Of a stretch of 64,000 nucleotides of DNA, positions 1 through 8,804 are shown one piece after another; the stretch's first letter is position 1, and each line of letters starts with the position of its first letter. The stretch spans positions 248,001 through 312,000 of the forward strand of contig NZ_JAPQNS010000003.1 in assembly GCF_028867935.1 (NCBI RefSeq), given 5' to 3'. Position numbers and translations under genes: made by a program. Under the pieces are notes generated by a model, which saw only the letters and a list, made by a program, of their open reading frames with translations, made no database searches and was not told where the DNA came from. Source of the stretch: Flavobacterium sp. SUN052. GTDB taxonomy: Bacteria; Bacteroidota; Bacteroidia; Flavobacteriales; Flavobacteriaceae.

Positions 1-1332
1 TACCCCTAATTTGGCTGCCCGAGCCGTTTGCGTGTTTTTCTTAGCCGCCCGAGCCTTCGCCGTTCCCAGTGATTTTTTCTCGTGGAAAGCCCCTTTAAAC
101 GTCGGGTCTTCTTTTTTTCGTTGCTCGTCAATTTCGCGCAACATCGCCTGATTTTCTTCCGTCGGTGTTTCCGCGATGTCGATCGTTGATGGTACGGCCT
201 CACGCGGAATTGTCATCCGAATAATCTTCTCGATTTTCTTGATGTGGTATTCCTCGGGTGGTGTCATAAACGTGATGGCCTGCCCTGTGTGGTTCGCCCG
301 CCCAGTCCGCCCAATCCGATGCACGTAGTCTTCGTAGATCAGGGGAACATCAAAATTAATCACGTGCGACACTTCGGCAACGTCGATGCCGCGTGAGGCA
401 ACGTCGGTGGCTACCAGTACTTTAATGTTACCCTCTTTAAAGGCTTCCATCGAATTAATGCGGGTATTCTGGCCTTTGTTGGCATGAATGACCCGCACCT
501 GGTCTGTCTCCACTACTTTCCGCAGCAGAAACTTATACACATTCTCCGCTGTGGTTTTGGAACGTGTAAAAATGATGCCCCGCTGAAAATCATCGAGCTC
601 TACAATGTGCTCCAGCATGTTAATTTTCGTACGGAAATTGGGCATTTCGTACAGTTTCTGAGTCACCATATCGGCGGTTGATGCCTGCGGACTCACCTCA
701 ACACGTACAGGAGCTTCCAGAAACTCCGCCGATAAGCTCTCTACTCGTTCGGGGAAGGTAGCCGAAAAAAGTAGGTTTTGCCGTTTGCGCGGAATCACTT
801 CCAGGATTTTCCGGATCTGAGGCATGAATCCCATGTCCATCATTTTGTCGGCCTCATCCAGAATCATGGTTTTCAGCTCCTTCGTCACGATCTTCTCCTG
901 AAGGTATAAATCCATGAATCGGCCCGGTGTCGTCACGATGATGTCAACCCCTCCATCGAGCAGTGCGATCTGGGTTTTAGGCCCCAAGCCGCCGTACAGG
1001 GCCACATGACGCAGATCGGTGTATTTGCCCAATTGTCCGATCGCTTCGTCGATTTGCATGACCAGTTCCCGCGTAGGGGCCAGAATCACCGCTCGTGGGT
1101 TTTGACCCTGAGCATATTTGATCCGCATCAGCAACGGCAGCACGTAGGCAGCCGTTTTACCAGTGCCAGTTTGGGCAATACCCAGCACATCGTGATTAGC
1201 CAGAATAAGCGGTATCGTCTTTTCCTGAATAGGCGTAGGGATAGTATAGCCCGCGTCAGCTACGGCATTGAGTAGCTGACGGTTCAGGTCAAACTGGTCG
1301 AATGAACGATCCTCGTTCGGTGTGATTTCCAT
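1..1332 (-). CDS. DEAD-box ATP-dependent RNA helicase (RhlE-like), C-terminus cut by window edge
   Basis: ATP-dependent RNA helicase that remodels RNA duplexes in ribosome assembly or mRNA turnover, in the cytoplasm. All family motifs read in order on the minus strand: Q motif PTPIQEK, Walker A AQTGTGKT, PTREL, TPGR, DEAD, SAT, then the second RecA lobe with ATDVASRGID and HRIGRTGRA. 444 codons are open to the window edge and the last ones are a Lys/Arg/Ala-rich tail, so only a short end is missing. Start chosen at the ATG at 1332; a TAnnTTTG-like element (1337-1344) ends 5 nt before it, suggesting a nearly leaderless mRNA. This is host chromosome, outside the mobile element. RhlE subfamily is inferred from architecture. 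Confidence 0.93.
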   Translation of the reverse strand, partial: MEITPNEDRSFDQFDLNRQLLNAVADAGYTIPTPIQEKTIPLILANHDVLGIAQTGTGKTAAYVLPLLMRIKYAQGQNPRAVILAPTRELVMQIDEAIGQLGKYTDLRHVALYGGLGPKTQIALLDGGVDIIVTTPGRFMDLYLQEKIVTKELKTMILDEADKMMDMGFMPQIRKILEVIPRKRQNLLFSATFPERVESLSAEFLEAPVRVEVSPQASTADMVTQKLYEMPNFRTKINMLEHIVELDDFQRGIIFTRSKTTAENVYKFLLRKVVETDQVRVIHANKGQNTRINSMEAFKEGNIKVLVATDVASRGIDVAEVSHVINFDVPLIYEDYVHRIGRTGRANHTGQAITFMTPPEEYHIKKIEKIIRMTIPREAVPSTIDIAETPTEENQAMLREIDEQRKKEDPTFKGAFHEKKSLGTAKARAAKKNTQTARAAKLGV

Positions 1333-1462
1333 AACACAAAGGTAGTCAAGTATAAAGTCTCAGACCTGCTTTCCTTGTTTTAACCGCTGGTAGTAAGCTA
1401 AATAGCCGCTGTAAAGGTATTTTGCCAACTAGATATAGTACAAAAAATAGGTATTTCGTAGC

Positions 1463-1492
1463 TTGCTGCCTAACACAAAACCTGTATATTTG
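1463..1492 (+). promoter_or_regulatory. Bacteroidota-type promoter, no obvious gene downstream
   Basis: TTG at 1463-1465, 19 nt, then TATATTTG at 1485-1492, which matches the TAnnTTTG -7 element with normal spacing. It points right, toward the tRNA terminator and the element end, where no convincing gene follows. It may drive a short RNA or may have lost its gene. Confidence 0.4.
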
Positions 1493-1539
1493 CCCACTCA
1501 GAAAATGTTATGCACGCATACTATCTATCATATAGCCAC

Positions 1540-1566
1540 AAAAAAAGCCTTCTCTTTCGAGAAGGC
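1540..1566 (-). terminator. Original chromosomal terminator of tRNA-Phe
   Basis: Perfect 8-bp stem (1547-1554 with 1559-1566) and TTTC loop; read on the minus strand it is followed by a run of seven U. It abuts the left 57-bp repeat, exactly where a terminator for a minus-strand tRNA would lie before the element inserted. Confidence 0.8.
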
Positions 1567-1623
1567 CATTACCAGGGTGGTGATGGACGGAATCGAACCG
1601 CCGACACAAGGATTTTCAGTCCT
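1567..1623. repeat. attL: 57-bp direct repeat, tRNA-Phe 3' half
   Basis: Identical to 49052-49108. Covers the anticodon stem-loop to beyond the 3' end of tRNA-Phe plus flanking bases, but lacks the 5' half, so it is not a functional tRNA. The crossover therefore lies within or near the anticodon arm, as is usual for tyrosine recombinases using tRNA genes. Confidence 0.95.
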
Positions 1624-1724
1624 GTTTTGGCTGGTTTGATATGGTTCCATATGATTTTATCTGTCTAATTATCAGTAATTTATAAAACAGGCTATATCAG
1701 GTGAAACCAAGCAAAACCGCTATT

Positions 1725-1744
1725 TGTTGTACCTATGTTGTACC
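1725..1744 (+). repeat. Left integrase arm-type sites (2 x TGTTGTACC)
   Basis: Two direct copies of TGTTGTACC at 1725-1733 and 1736-1744, start-to-start 11 bp. The same pair with the same spacing and orientation lies at 48993-49012 inside the other end. They sit about 100 bp from the core and 15 bp before the integrase gene. Role as arm-binding sites is inferred from position and symmetry with the second attP at 22109-22346. Confidence 0.75.
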
Positions 1745-1759
1745 AACTTTGGAGGATAA

Positions 1760-3019
1760 ATGGCTGATGTTAAGCTTGTTCTGCGCAAGAAACCGAACCG
1801 GGAAGGCAAGTTACCGCTCACTTTGCGGATTACCAAAGACCGCAAAGCCTCTTTTATTTATCTTGGCTACCACTTAGATGAGGCCGATTGGGACGAACAA
1901 AAGCAGCGCGTCAAGAAATCACATCCAAACGCGGTACGGCTTAATAATTTCATCCTCAAGAAGTTATCAGAGGCCAACGACCATACGTTGGAGCTGGAAA
2001 CCAACAAGACTTACGTTTCCTCACAGTCCGTCAAGCAGAAAATCAAGCCATCGGCAGGCTCGACCTTCTTTCCACAGGCCGAGTTGTATTTGCAGCGTCT
2101 CAAAGAGGCTGGCAAATACAATCAGTACACGGCAGACAAACCCCGCGTCAAACACTTCAAAGAGTTCCTCAAACAAGACACCGCGTTTTCGGACATCTCT
2201 GTTGCCATGCTGGAACGGTTTCAGGCCCACGTCAAAAACACCCTGCAATTGTCACAACGCACGGCGGTCAACCATATCGTGGTGATCCGTTCCGTATTCA
2301 GCTTTGCGATCAAGGAAGGGGTGATTGACGAAAAGCACTATCCGTTTGGCAGAGGCAAGATGAAGATCAAGTTCCCCGAAACCAGCAAAATCGGCTTGAC
2401 TCCGGAAGAAATCGACAGCCTTGAGAAGGTCGGTTTAGAGGGCAACGCGCATCATGCCCGGAACTTATGGCTGTTCTCCTACTATTTTGCCGGAATGCGT
2501 GTCTCGGACGTTCTCCGGCTCAGATGGAGCGACTTTCAGAACGACCGGCTGCATTACGCGATGGGCAAGAACGAAAAAGGTGGATCACTTAAAATCCCCG
2601 ATAAGGCAGCCTCTATCATCGACCAGTACAAGGCGTTCAAGGAGAGCAAAGACGATCTGGTATTTCCAGAACTGAAAGGCGTGGATTTTACCAACAAGTT
2701 TGTCACACAGCGCACGATTGCCTTTAAGACCAGTGCGATTGACAAGACGCTTAAAACGACGGTTGCCACGGCTGCCAAAATCGACAAGAAACTGACGATG
2801 CACTTGGCCCGGCATTCATTCGCGCAGGTGGCAAGCGACAAGATCCCCGTGCAGGTGCTGCAAAAGCTCTACCGACACAGCAGCATCATTACGACGATGG
2901 GGTATCAGTCTAACTTTACGACCCAGCAAACCGACGATGCGCTCGATGCGGTGTTAAACATGAACGCAGAGAAGACCACACCAACTAAGCCAAAACAACC
3001 GACCAGAAAACCCAAGTAG
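1760..3019 (+). CDS. Tyrosine recombinase (site-specific integrase of the element)
   Basis: Catalyses integration into and excision from the tRNA-Phe gene. 419 aa, full length. Arm-binding domain about residues 3-85, SAM-like core-binding domain about 103-200, catalytic domain about 210-390. Catalytic residues visible: R247 (FAGMRVSD), H348 and R351 (HLAR), H373 (YRHSS) and nucleophile Y382 (MGYQ). The tail after 395 is Lys/Pro/Thr rich. ATG at 1760 is preceded by GGAGG at 1751-1755, a strong Shine-Dalgarno that is unusual for Bacteroidota. It lies between attL and a probable directionality factor at 3133. Confidence 0.95.
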   Translation: MADVKLVLRKKPNREGKLPLTLRITKDRKASFIYLGYHLDEADWDEQKQRVKKSHPNAVRLNNFILKKLSEANDHTLELETNKTYVSSQSVKQKIKPSAGSTFFPQAELYLQRLKEAGKYNQYTADKPRVKHFKEFLKQDTAFSDISVAMLERFQAHVKNTLQLSQRTAVNHIVVIRSVFSFAIKEGVIDEKHYPFGRGKMKIKFPETSKIGLTPEEIDSLEKVGLEGNAHHARNLWLFSYYFAGMRVSDVLRLRWSDFQNDRLHYAMGKNEKGGSLKIPDKAASIIDQYKAFKESKDDLVFPELKGVDFTNKFVTQRTIAFKTSAIDKTLKTTVATAAKIDKKLTMHLARHSFAQVASDKIPVQVLQKLYRHSSIITTMGYQSNFTTQQTDDALDAVLNMNAEKTTPTKPKQPTRKPK

Positions 3020-3132
3020 ATGGTGAGGAACACAAGCAAGTTTGGCAGAAATCTTTTAAATTGCCCTGCCAACAGCGTCACAGACGCTTATATCCATCCA
3101 GACCATTTAAACGTTTAGCCTCAAGGAACCCC

Positions 3133-3405
3133 ATGAATGTTATCTGCCTGCAAGAAGACGCTTTTTATGCCTTGGTTGACAAGGTGGTCGAACGCATCCA
3201 GCAACAGCAAAACAAAATCAAGGACGATAAATGGGTTTCAGGGCCGGAAGCGATGCGACGCTTGCGTATACAAAGCAAGACGACCTTGCAGAAGCTCCGC
3301 GACGAGGGACATATCCGGTATTCGCAGCCGGAGAAAAAAATCATCCTTTACGATACAGATTCAATCAACGATTATTTAAGCCGCCACGCCAAAGATATAT
3401 TCTGA
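3133..3405 (+). CDS. Helix-turn-helix protein, probable excisionase or regulator
   Basis: 90-aa protein of the small Bacteroidota HTH (MerR/AlpA-like) type. N-terminal helix with a Gln-rich stretch, then a winged-helix DNA-binding region about residues 35-85 (WVSGPEAMRRLRIQSKTT, then a wing ending in IILYDTDSINDYL). Start chosen at ATG 3133, with AAGGA at 3124-3128; an in-frame upstream TTG exists but adds only unconserved sequence. Lies 113 nt after the integrase and 1 nt before the next gene. Such genes often act as directionality factors; that role here is inferred from position. Confidence 0.7.
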   Translation: MNVICLQEDAFYALVDKVVERIQQQQNKIKDDKWVSGPEAMRRLRIQSKTTLQKLRDEGHIRYSQPEKKIILYDTDSINDYLSRHAKDIF

Positions 3406-3406
3406 C

Positions 3407-3646
3407 ATGAACGAAGACGACGAGCCATCAACTGAATATCTCAAAGGGTACAATCACGGCTATCAATTGGCCGAACACGAGCCGGAACTATTGAATAAGC
3501 TGTTACAGGCGCAAGATGGTAACGCTCCCAGCGATTACAGCCGCGCCATGAAACAGGCCAAAGATAAGTTTGATCGCGAAAGGTTTATGGCTGAAATGAA
3601 AGCTATCCGGGAAAAGCAGAAGTTGACCATAAAGCGAAAGCGATGA
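3407..3646 (+). CDS. Hypothetical protein, charged, 79 aa
   Basis: Begins 1 nt after the HTH gene stop, so almost certainly translated from the same mRNA. Highly charged, with an acidic N-terminus (MNEDDEPSTEYLKGYNHGYQ) and a predicted helical Lys/Arg-rich C-terminus. No family recognised, no membrane segment. Confidence 0.6.
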   Translation: MNEDDEPSTEYLKGYNHGYQLAEHEPELLNKLLQAQDGNAPSDYSRAMKQAKDKFDRERFMAEMKAIREKQKLTIKRKR

Positions 3647-3747
3647 TTTCTGATTTCGTCAATCTTATGTAACTTAAGAACATCACAACGCGGACAATGA
3701 TCCACGACCTGACTTTTAGGGTCTGAACACAAACTTTTCGCTTTCAG

Positions 3748-3978
3748 TTACTTCGGGCGGATGACAGATTGTTTTTGCGATTTATTTGACAAAAAGGTAT
3801 CGCCCTTGATCACTACACCTATTTTTCCATCCTTATCGAATGGATGCACCCGCGAGATTTCATCGCCAGTTGACCAGAACAGTGCTTTCACTGCAAGTGC
3901 GCCCCCCAATAGGATAACGCCCCCTGTCAGAAGAAATTCTGCGGCTTTATAAGAAGTCTTACCAGTGATTGTTTTCAT
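3748..3978 (-). CDS. Small single-pass membrane protein
   Basis: 76 aa from ATG 3978 (an in-frame ATG at 4002 is possible). One hydrophobic segment, about residues 12-36 (FLLTGGVILLGGALAVKALF), followed by a soluble tail containing KIGVVIKGDTFLSN. No family recognised. It is the first of three small minus-strand genes in the left arm of the element. Confidence 0.5.
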   Translation of the reverse strand: MKTITGKTSYKAAEFLLTGGVILLGGALAVKALFWSTGDEISRVHPFDKDGKIGVVIKGDTFLSNKSQKQSVIRPK

Positions 3979-4070
3979 TGCGATATACCCCCTGAGATTC
4001 ATAACCCTTGAAACACAGTATCACACACATACCGTATTTCAAGGTAGGTTTGTGGCTTCTGTATTTGCGA

Positions 4071-4442
4071 TCAAGCATTAAGCTTACGCAGCTCCGTATA
4101 AATCAGGATGCTCATTAGCAACAATGCGGTCAGGCAAATTAATAAAGCAATATTGATTAATTTGTCAATATTATTGACGAGAAAAGAAGTTCCATAGGAC
4201 AAAAAGCTTATTACGAGTAATATGATTTTGCTTTGGAACTGACGTTTAACCCAATCTAATAGCTCTTCGGTGATTTTGGTGACAGTCGCATCAACGATCT
4301 TGTCCGTGAACTTTCCGCCTTTTTTTGATCCTGATGATCCCGACGAATTTGCGTTTGCCGGTTCATTTGAACCGGCCGGTGGTTCTTTTATCGCGCTGGC
4401 GATAAACAGACTGAGCAAAAGCTCAAAGTAAAAATTGTCCAT
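4071..4442 (-). CDS. Hypothetical membrane protein
   Basis: 123 aa from ATG 4442 (an in-frame ATG at 4472 also exists). Short hydrophobic N-terminus, a Ser/Gly/Asn-rich linker, a central amphipathic helix, then two C-terminal membrane segments (around IILLVISFLSYGTSFLV and IALLICLTALLLMSILIY). No homologous family recognised. Confidence 0.5.
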   Translation of the reverse strand: MDNFYFELLLSLFIASAIKEPPAGSNEPANANSSGSSGSKKGGKFTDKIVDATVTKITEELLDWVKRQFQSKIILLVISFLSYGTSFLVNNIDKLINIALLICLTALLLMSILIYTELRKLNA

Positions 4443-4802
4443 TGGGGCTTTTGTTAAAGACCCAGCCTTCAATGGTTGAAGGGAGACATCACTAAATAAT
4501 GCGAAGAGGTAACACCACCTCGATTAATCACTTTCAAAAGGGATTTCCCCCTTCCGCCATTGTAAGCGAGCCATATCATTTTTATAAATCACGTTTAAAT
4601 ATAGCGAGCAAAGTGGCAATCACAAAATAGACATTGATTTTATTTGTTCTAAATAATACGCATCCAATTATAATTTGCTTGATAGTGCTATTGACAGATT
4701 GGCTAGAAGGGAAAATTGAGCAATGGATATAGGAAAAATTATAACATTACTAAATTGTTAACACTAAAAATGCCTAGTCTTAACTACTGAATTCAGAAAG
4801 GA
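4443..4802. other. Intergenic, AT-rich, no gene seen
   Basis: About 360 bp between two minus-strand hypothetical genes. Strongly AT-rich; I see no ORF, RNA gene or convincing hairpin. It presumably holds the promoter of the gene at 4071-4442. Confidence 0.4.
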
Positions 4803-5168
4803 CTATGCGGATTTATTTTGCTTGCCAAAAATCATACTATCAATCATGTTATCCTCTAAACATTTTTGTAAGATATAGCAGCAAAGCAATCCTCTAGATC
4901 TTCTAGGCTGACTATTGCTAGCCCAATTTGCTAACTGCTCAGCTGTTTCTTCGGACACGATCGTACCAATATGATCACCGGGAGCCTGTCGTGGATTAGT
5001 TAATCTCTGCTCAAATAGATGTTTGTTCTGAATAGCAAACTCGTAGATTAAACTCACTAAGGTTGTAGTATTCGTCACATAAGATTCTGCTATTTTTTCT
5101 AAATCTTCTCGGAGACCCTTGACTGAGGTTGTATCGCCGATATTGATTCTTTTGCCTTTTTCCGACAT
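4803..5168 (-). CDS. Hypothetical protein, 121 aa
   Basis: Soluble, mostly helical. The segment EDLEKIAESYVTNTTTLVSLIYEFAI and the C-terminal VSEETAEQLANWASNSQ followed by RRSRGLLCCYILQKCL look like paired amphipathic helices; the latter vaguely recalls ribbon-helix-helix proteins, but this is not secure. ATG start at 5168. Monocistronic by position. Confidence 0.5.
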   Translation of the reverse strand: MSEKGKRINIGDTTSVKGLREDLEKIAESYVTNTTTLVSLIYEFAIQNKHLFEQRLTNPRQAPGDHIGTIVSEETAEQLANWASNSQPRRSRGLLCCYILQKCLEDNMIDSMIFGKQNKSA

Positions 5169-5407
5169 GAATATGAATATTACCTGAATGTTAACTGCTG
5201 GTAAAATTACGTAAAGTATTTAATCGTACAATTTTCGATATTTAAAAACTTCAGAAAATAATACGAGACATTCTTGTACAAAAAAATATATAGTTGAAAT
5301 TTCTTGACTTATATAGGAAGAAGACGCAATTTCGTCCATCGCTTCGCACAAATCAGAAATTCTCCGAAGAACTGACTGCAAAGCCATATCATTTTAATCA
5401 CAATTGG

Positions 5408-5439
5408 AATACACCGTTTTATTAAACGGTGTATTTTTT
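5408..5439 (+). terminator. Strong plus-strand intrinsic terminator without a plus-strand gene
   Basis: Perfect 12-bp stem (5408-5419 with 5424-5435), TATT loop and a following T run. Flanking genes are on the minus strand, so it may end an unannotated small RNA in 5169-5407. That 240-bp gap is otherwise AT-rich and shows no ORF. Confidence 0.7.
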
Positions 5440-5487
5440 ATTACCAGGATATTACATTGTCATGCTTCTCTTCAACTTGTTGAAACC

Positions 5488-5927
5488 TTAGCTTATTATT
5501 GGTATAAAGGCATACAACAAATGATGTTGAGACAGGCATTGCAGCGAGCAGATATCTATAAATTCGTTGTTGTCCATCTGCTGAATAATATAGGTGGAGA
5601 GGTCGCTCACGCGCTGATTGCCATAGAAGGCCGCGTATTCCCTTATGATTGCTGGCTTGGCGATTTCTGCCAAAACCGGCCAGTTGAGCCGTAGTGCGTC
5701 AATGTCAGCCGCATCGCGCCATTGCGGATTGAGATACAGAGTGTCCAAGATCGCTTTCTCCGGTTCGGCGATCAGGATGGGCTTATTATCCCACCGCTCT
5801 ATCCGATACCCGAAAAACAGCCCTGGTTTGATATGCTGATAAACGAATGCGCCAAAGCCTTCTGGACTTCATGCAGTTCGATTACACCACTGTCGCGAAA
5901 GACTTTTTGGAATGTCACAAAGTTCAT
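5488..5927 (-). pseudogene. AbiEi-family antitoxin remnant, internally deleted and frameshifted
   Basis: From ATG 5927 the first frame gives MNFVTFQKVFRDSGVIELHE, the typical N-terminus of Bacteroidota AbiEi-like type IV antitoxins. After about 24 codons the reading passes into another frame, which gives FVYQHIKPGLFFGYRIERW and ILIAEPEKAILDTLYLNP, the conserved middle of the same family. The roughly 50-60 residues normally between them (winged HTH) are missing. The remaining frame runs to 5488. No AbiEii nucleotidyltransferase toxin follows, so this is a decayed orphan half of a toxin-antitoxin/abortive-infection pair. Confidence 0.7.
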
Positions 5928-6094
5928 TGATTTCCTTTTTCTGCTATATTTAGCAGAAAAGAGAAATGTACTATTGTAGCTGGTTCATCAATCGTCTTTG
6001 GCGCGAGATCGGTGAGAGACTCTCATTCTATATGCTCGTTTTGCTATTTCCCACAAAAGTAACATATAAACTTAGCTCAAGTTTCCACAAATCA

Positions 6095-6119
6095 ATTGTG
6101 CAACCGCCTGTTGCACAAT
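6095..6119. repeat. Perfect 10-bp inverted repeat
   Basis: ATTGTGCAAC, 5-nt loop, GTTGCACAAT, 2 bp beyond the stop of the gene at 6122. No T run follows on either strand. It may be a processing or termination hairpin for the minus-strand gene, or an operator. Confidence 0.5.
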
Positions 6120-6121
6120 CG

Positions 6122-6595
6122 CTACCGCTTGTGACCGCCCCGTTTGTATTGCCACGCCTGGCGACGTTTCTTGGTATCTTCCATCATCCGTTTAATGTCC
6201 CCGTCTTTTGGGTTGCTAGCGGACGGTGAGGAGGGGGCTGGTGTCGGCTTATCGGGCTTTGGGGCCTCCTGATTTTTCTTTTCCCGGTTGGCCTGTTGTT
6301 GCCGGTATTCCTGCATCATCACAACTGCCTTGTCTTGGCTCTCTGAAATATCCGGTTTCGGTGCGGGTGGCTCAGGTTCTCCCAGATGCTCTCTTTGTTC
6401 ATGCTTGAAACGGGTCTGTAACGCATCACGCTTACGTTCGAAATCCGCTTGTAGCCGCTCCAGTTGCCCGTCATACCGCGTTTTGTCGTAATGCTCGCTT
6501 TGCAGTTGCCTGATCGTCGCCTGATCGGCATAAAAACTTTGATGAAGTTGTTCAAGCTCCTGTTCTTGGCTGGCTAAGAGGTCGCTGTAGGCCAT
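6122..6595 (-). CDS. Coiled-coil hypothetical protein
   Basis: 157 aa. Residues about 5-70 are a Gln/Glu/Arg-rich coiled coil (LASQEQELEQLHQSFYADQ), followed by a Pro-rich linker (EPEPPAPKPD) and a basic C-terminus (RRQAWQYKRGGHKR). No enzyme motif. Such proteins accompany mobilization genes in Bacteroidota elements, but nothing in the sequence fixes a role. GC content resembles the mobilization region more than the AT-rich genes to its left. Confidence 0.55.
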   Translation of the reverse strand: MAYSDLLASQEQELEQLHQSFYADQATIRQLQSEHYDKTRYDGQLERLQADFERKRDALQTRFKHEQREHLGEPEPPAPKPDISESQDKAVVMMQEYRQQQANREKKNQEAPKPDKPTPAPSSPSASNPKDGDIKRMMEDTKKRRQAWQYKRGGHKR

Positions 6596-6931
6596 CGGTG
6601 TAAGGATTTAAGCGTCTGGTCCTTCCAAAGTTAGCAGTAAATCCTGTGTATGAACTTTGCCAACCGCTAGAAAAATTGTGTGCTCACGCTTGTCGCCATC
6701 AGATGGAGCTTTGATCAGGCCTGTTCACCCTAATCCTGTTGTTTTCGCTATAACTTCGTTGTCTGCCGTTTACTGAATGAATAGCGGACTCATTTAACAA
6801 GCGATTGTTATGATAAAAATTACTACGTAGGTTTACCTGGAATCAAACACTTTTCCTATTTTTAGCAACGATTTGACGGTACTTGTCAGCTAATAATTGC
6901 GAAGGCCGATAGGCCATCGGTTCGTGCCTCA
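6596..6931. other. Divergent intergenic region
   Basis: 336 bp between the minus-strand coiled-coil gene and the plus-strand kinase. It must hold both promoters. No strong hairpin or repeat seen; no SD before the kinase ATG. Confidence 0.4.
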
Positions 6932-8173
6932 ATGGATCAAACATCTAGCCCCTTGAACCTTGATTTAGCCGCCCAAAACGAGCGACTCCAATTAGCCTTG
7001 CAAGCCGCCGAGGTGGGAACCTGGGATTACAATCTGCTGACCGGGCAGGCCGAATGGTCGGTTATCTGTAAGCAGCTTTTCGGTTTGCCTCCCGATGCCG
7101 TCGTCAGCGCGGCTATCCTGTTAGAACAGGTTCATCCCGATGATCGGGAGCGGGTAGGGTCAACCAATGCGCGAACACTTCGGTCACTTGGCAACAGCGA
7201 GCATGATGTAACCTTTCGTACCCTTAATTCTCAAGGCGTTTTGCGCTGGGTCCAGGCGAAGGGCAAAACCTTTTGTGATGAACAGGGCAAAGTCATCCGA
7301 TTCAGCGGCATTGTGCAGGATGTCACCCAATATGTGATGGCTCGGGAACACATTCAACGAAGTGAAGAACAATATCGGTCTTTGTCTAATGAGTTGGAAA
7401 AACATGTTCAACAACGGACGGTATTGCTGAACGAGGCCAATCGGGATTTAAAGCGATCCAACGATAATTTAGCGCAGTTCGCATACATTGCATCGCATGA
7501 CTTACAAGAGCCGTTACGCAAGATCCAGTCATTCGGCAGCCTGTTGGCTGAACGGTATCGTGCTGTCTTGGGTGATGAGGGCAGTGATTTATTAAACCGG
7601 CTTACCGTCTCGGGCAATCGAATGTCCATCCTAATCCGCGATTTGCTGGCTTTTTCGCGGATTACAACGCAGCAGGTCGCTCTAATGTCGGTTTCGCTCA
7701 ACCAGACACTGTTAAACGTTATGGATACGCTGTCGCATTCTCTTGAAGAAAGCCAGGCGGAGATAGTGGTCGAAGAATTGCCGGACGTTCAGGGCGACCG
7801 TCAGCAATTAGAGCAGCTTTTCCAGAATCTGTTAAGTAACGCGATCAAGTTTCGGTCTGCCGATACGCATCCACGAATTCAAATTAAGTCTCAGCAAGTC
7901 AAAGCGAGTGATTTGCCTGAAAACCTTTATCCAGCGCGTCAGACAGCCTCCTACTATTGTATCAGCGTCTCAGATGACGGTATAGGCTTTGATGAGAAAT
8001 ATCGGGATCGCATCTTTCAGGTGTTTCAGCGCCTGCATGGCAAACAAAAATTTGCGGGAACGGGTATTGGTTTAGCACTCTGTGAGAAAGTGGTGATCAA
8101 TCATGGCGGTGCAATTACGGCCAATAGTCAACCCGGTCAAGGCGCAACGTTCGACGTCTACCTGCCCTGTTAA
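6932..8173 (+). CDS. Cytoplasmic PAS-domain sensor histidine kinase
   Basis: 413 aa, no membrane segments. PAS/PAC domain about residues 15-135 (LALQAAEVGTWDYN to VIRFSGIVQDVTQY), short coiled coil, HisKA with phosphoacceptor His in YIASHDLQEPLRKI (about 190), then HATPase with N box NLLSNAIKF, G1 DDGIGF, F box IFQVFQRLH and G2 GTGIGLALCEKV. Autophosphorylates and passes phosphate to a response regulator; the single-domain receiver at 8805-9227 is the obvious local candidate, though a VOC gene lies between them on the other strand. Signal sensed by PAS is unknown. Confidence 0.9.
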   Translation: MDQTSSPLNLDLAAQNERLQLALQAAEVGTWDYNLLTGQAEWSVICKQLFGLPPDAVVSAAILLEQVHPDDRERVGSTNARTLRSLGNSEHDVTFRTLNSQGVLRWVQAKGKTFCDEQGKVIRFSGIVQDVTQYVMAREHIQRSEEQYRSLSNELEKHVQQRTVLLNEANRDLKRSNDNLAQFAYIASHDLQEPLRKIQSFGSLLAERYRAVLGDEGSDLLNRLTVSGNRMSILIRDLLAFSRITTQQVALMSVSLNQTLLNVMDTLSHSLEESQAEIVVEELPDVQGDRQQLEQLFQNLLSNAIKFRSADTHPRIQIKSQQVKASDLPENLYPARQTASYYCISVSDDGIGFDEKYRDRIFQVFQRLHGKQKFAGTGIGLALCEKVVINHGGAITANSQPGQGATFDVYLPC

Positions 8174-8325
8174 ATCATTGATCTCGGAAAACTCTCTTTT
8201 CCCTGTGCACCCGAAAGCTGATTTATTAACAGAAAAGAAAATTCACAATGATGACTCGACTGCTGACATAGGGTTGTCACTTTGATCGACAATTTTTGCC
8301 TGTTCTTTACCAAGAAAATTGTTCC

Positions 8326-8790
8326 ATGAGAAGGCTGCTGATCGTAGGTTTGTTTCTAGGCGCATTCAAGTCCTTTGGACAGCCTTCTGCTAAATCTCAA
8401 TCGAAGATGAAACTCAACGCTGGCATTATCACGCCCAAACTGAAAGAAACCAAAGAATTTTATGCAAACGTATTAGGCTTTGGGGTAACATTCGAGAATG
8501 ACTTTTATCTGTTAATGCATACACCCAATAAGCAAGCTGAAATCAGCTTTTTATTGCCTAATCACCCCAGCCAACAGCCTTTATTCCAACCTGCATTCTC
8601 TGGCAATGGAGTGTATTTTACCATTGAGGTAGATGACGTGGATACGCTTCATGAGCAGCTGAAACGAAAAGACATTCCAATTAAAATTGAACTCCGAAGC
8701 GAGCCTTGGGGAGATAGACACTTTGCGATTGAAGATCCAAATGGGGTTGGAATAGACTTGGTGCAGTACGCTCCGCCACAGAAGAAATAA
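8326..8790 (+). CDS. VOC (glyoxalase/bleomycin-resistance) family protein, exported
   Basis: 154 aa from ATG 8326; an earlier in-frame start at 8296 adds ten residues before a clear signal peptide (MRRLLIVGLFLGAFKSFGQ). Mature part is one VOC unit with paired beta-alpha-beta modules: KLNAGIITPKLKETKEFYAN at the start and HFAIEDPNGVGIDLVQ at the end, with E/H metal-ligand-like positions. Specific substrate cannot be assigned. If translation began at the internal ATG of MKLNAG it would be cytoplasmic, which is the commoner form of this family. Confidence 0.8.
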   Translation: MRRLLIVGLFLGAFKSFGQPSAKSQSKMKLNAGIITPKLKETKEFYANVLGFGVTFENDFYLLMHTPNKQAEISFLLPNHPSQQPLFQPAFSGNGVYFTIEVDDVDTLHEQLKRKDIPIKIELRSEPWGDRHFAIEDPNGVGIDLVQYAPPQKK

Positions 8791-8804
8791 ATACAGGTCA
8801 ATAC

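Noticed and set aside
484..1275. Plus-strand ORFs of 65-89 codons across the left edge
   Set aside because: They lie opposite the continuous DEAD-box helicase frame, which carries every family motif.
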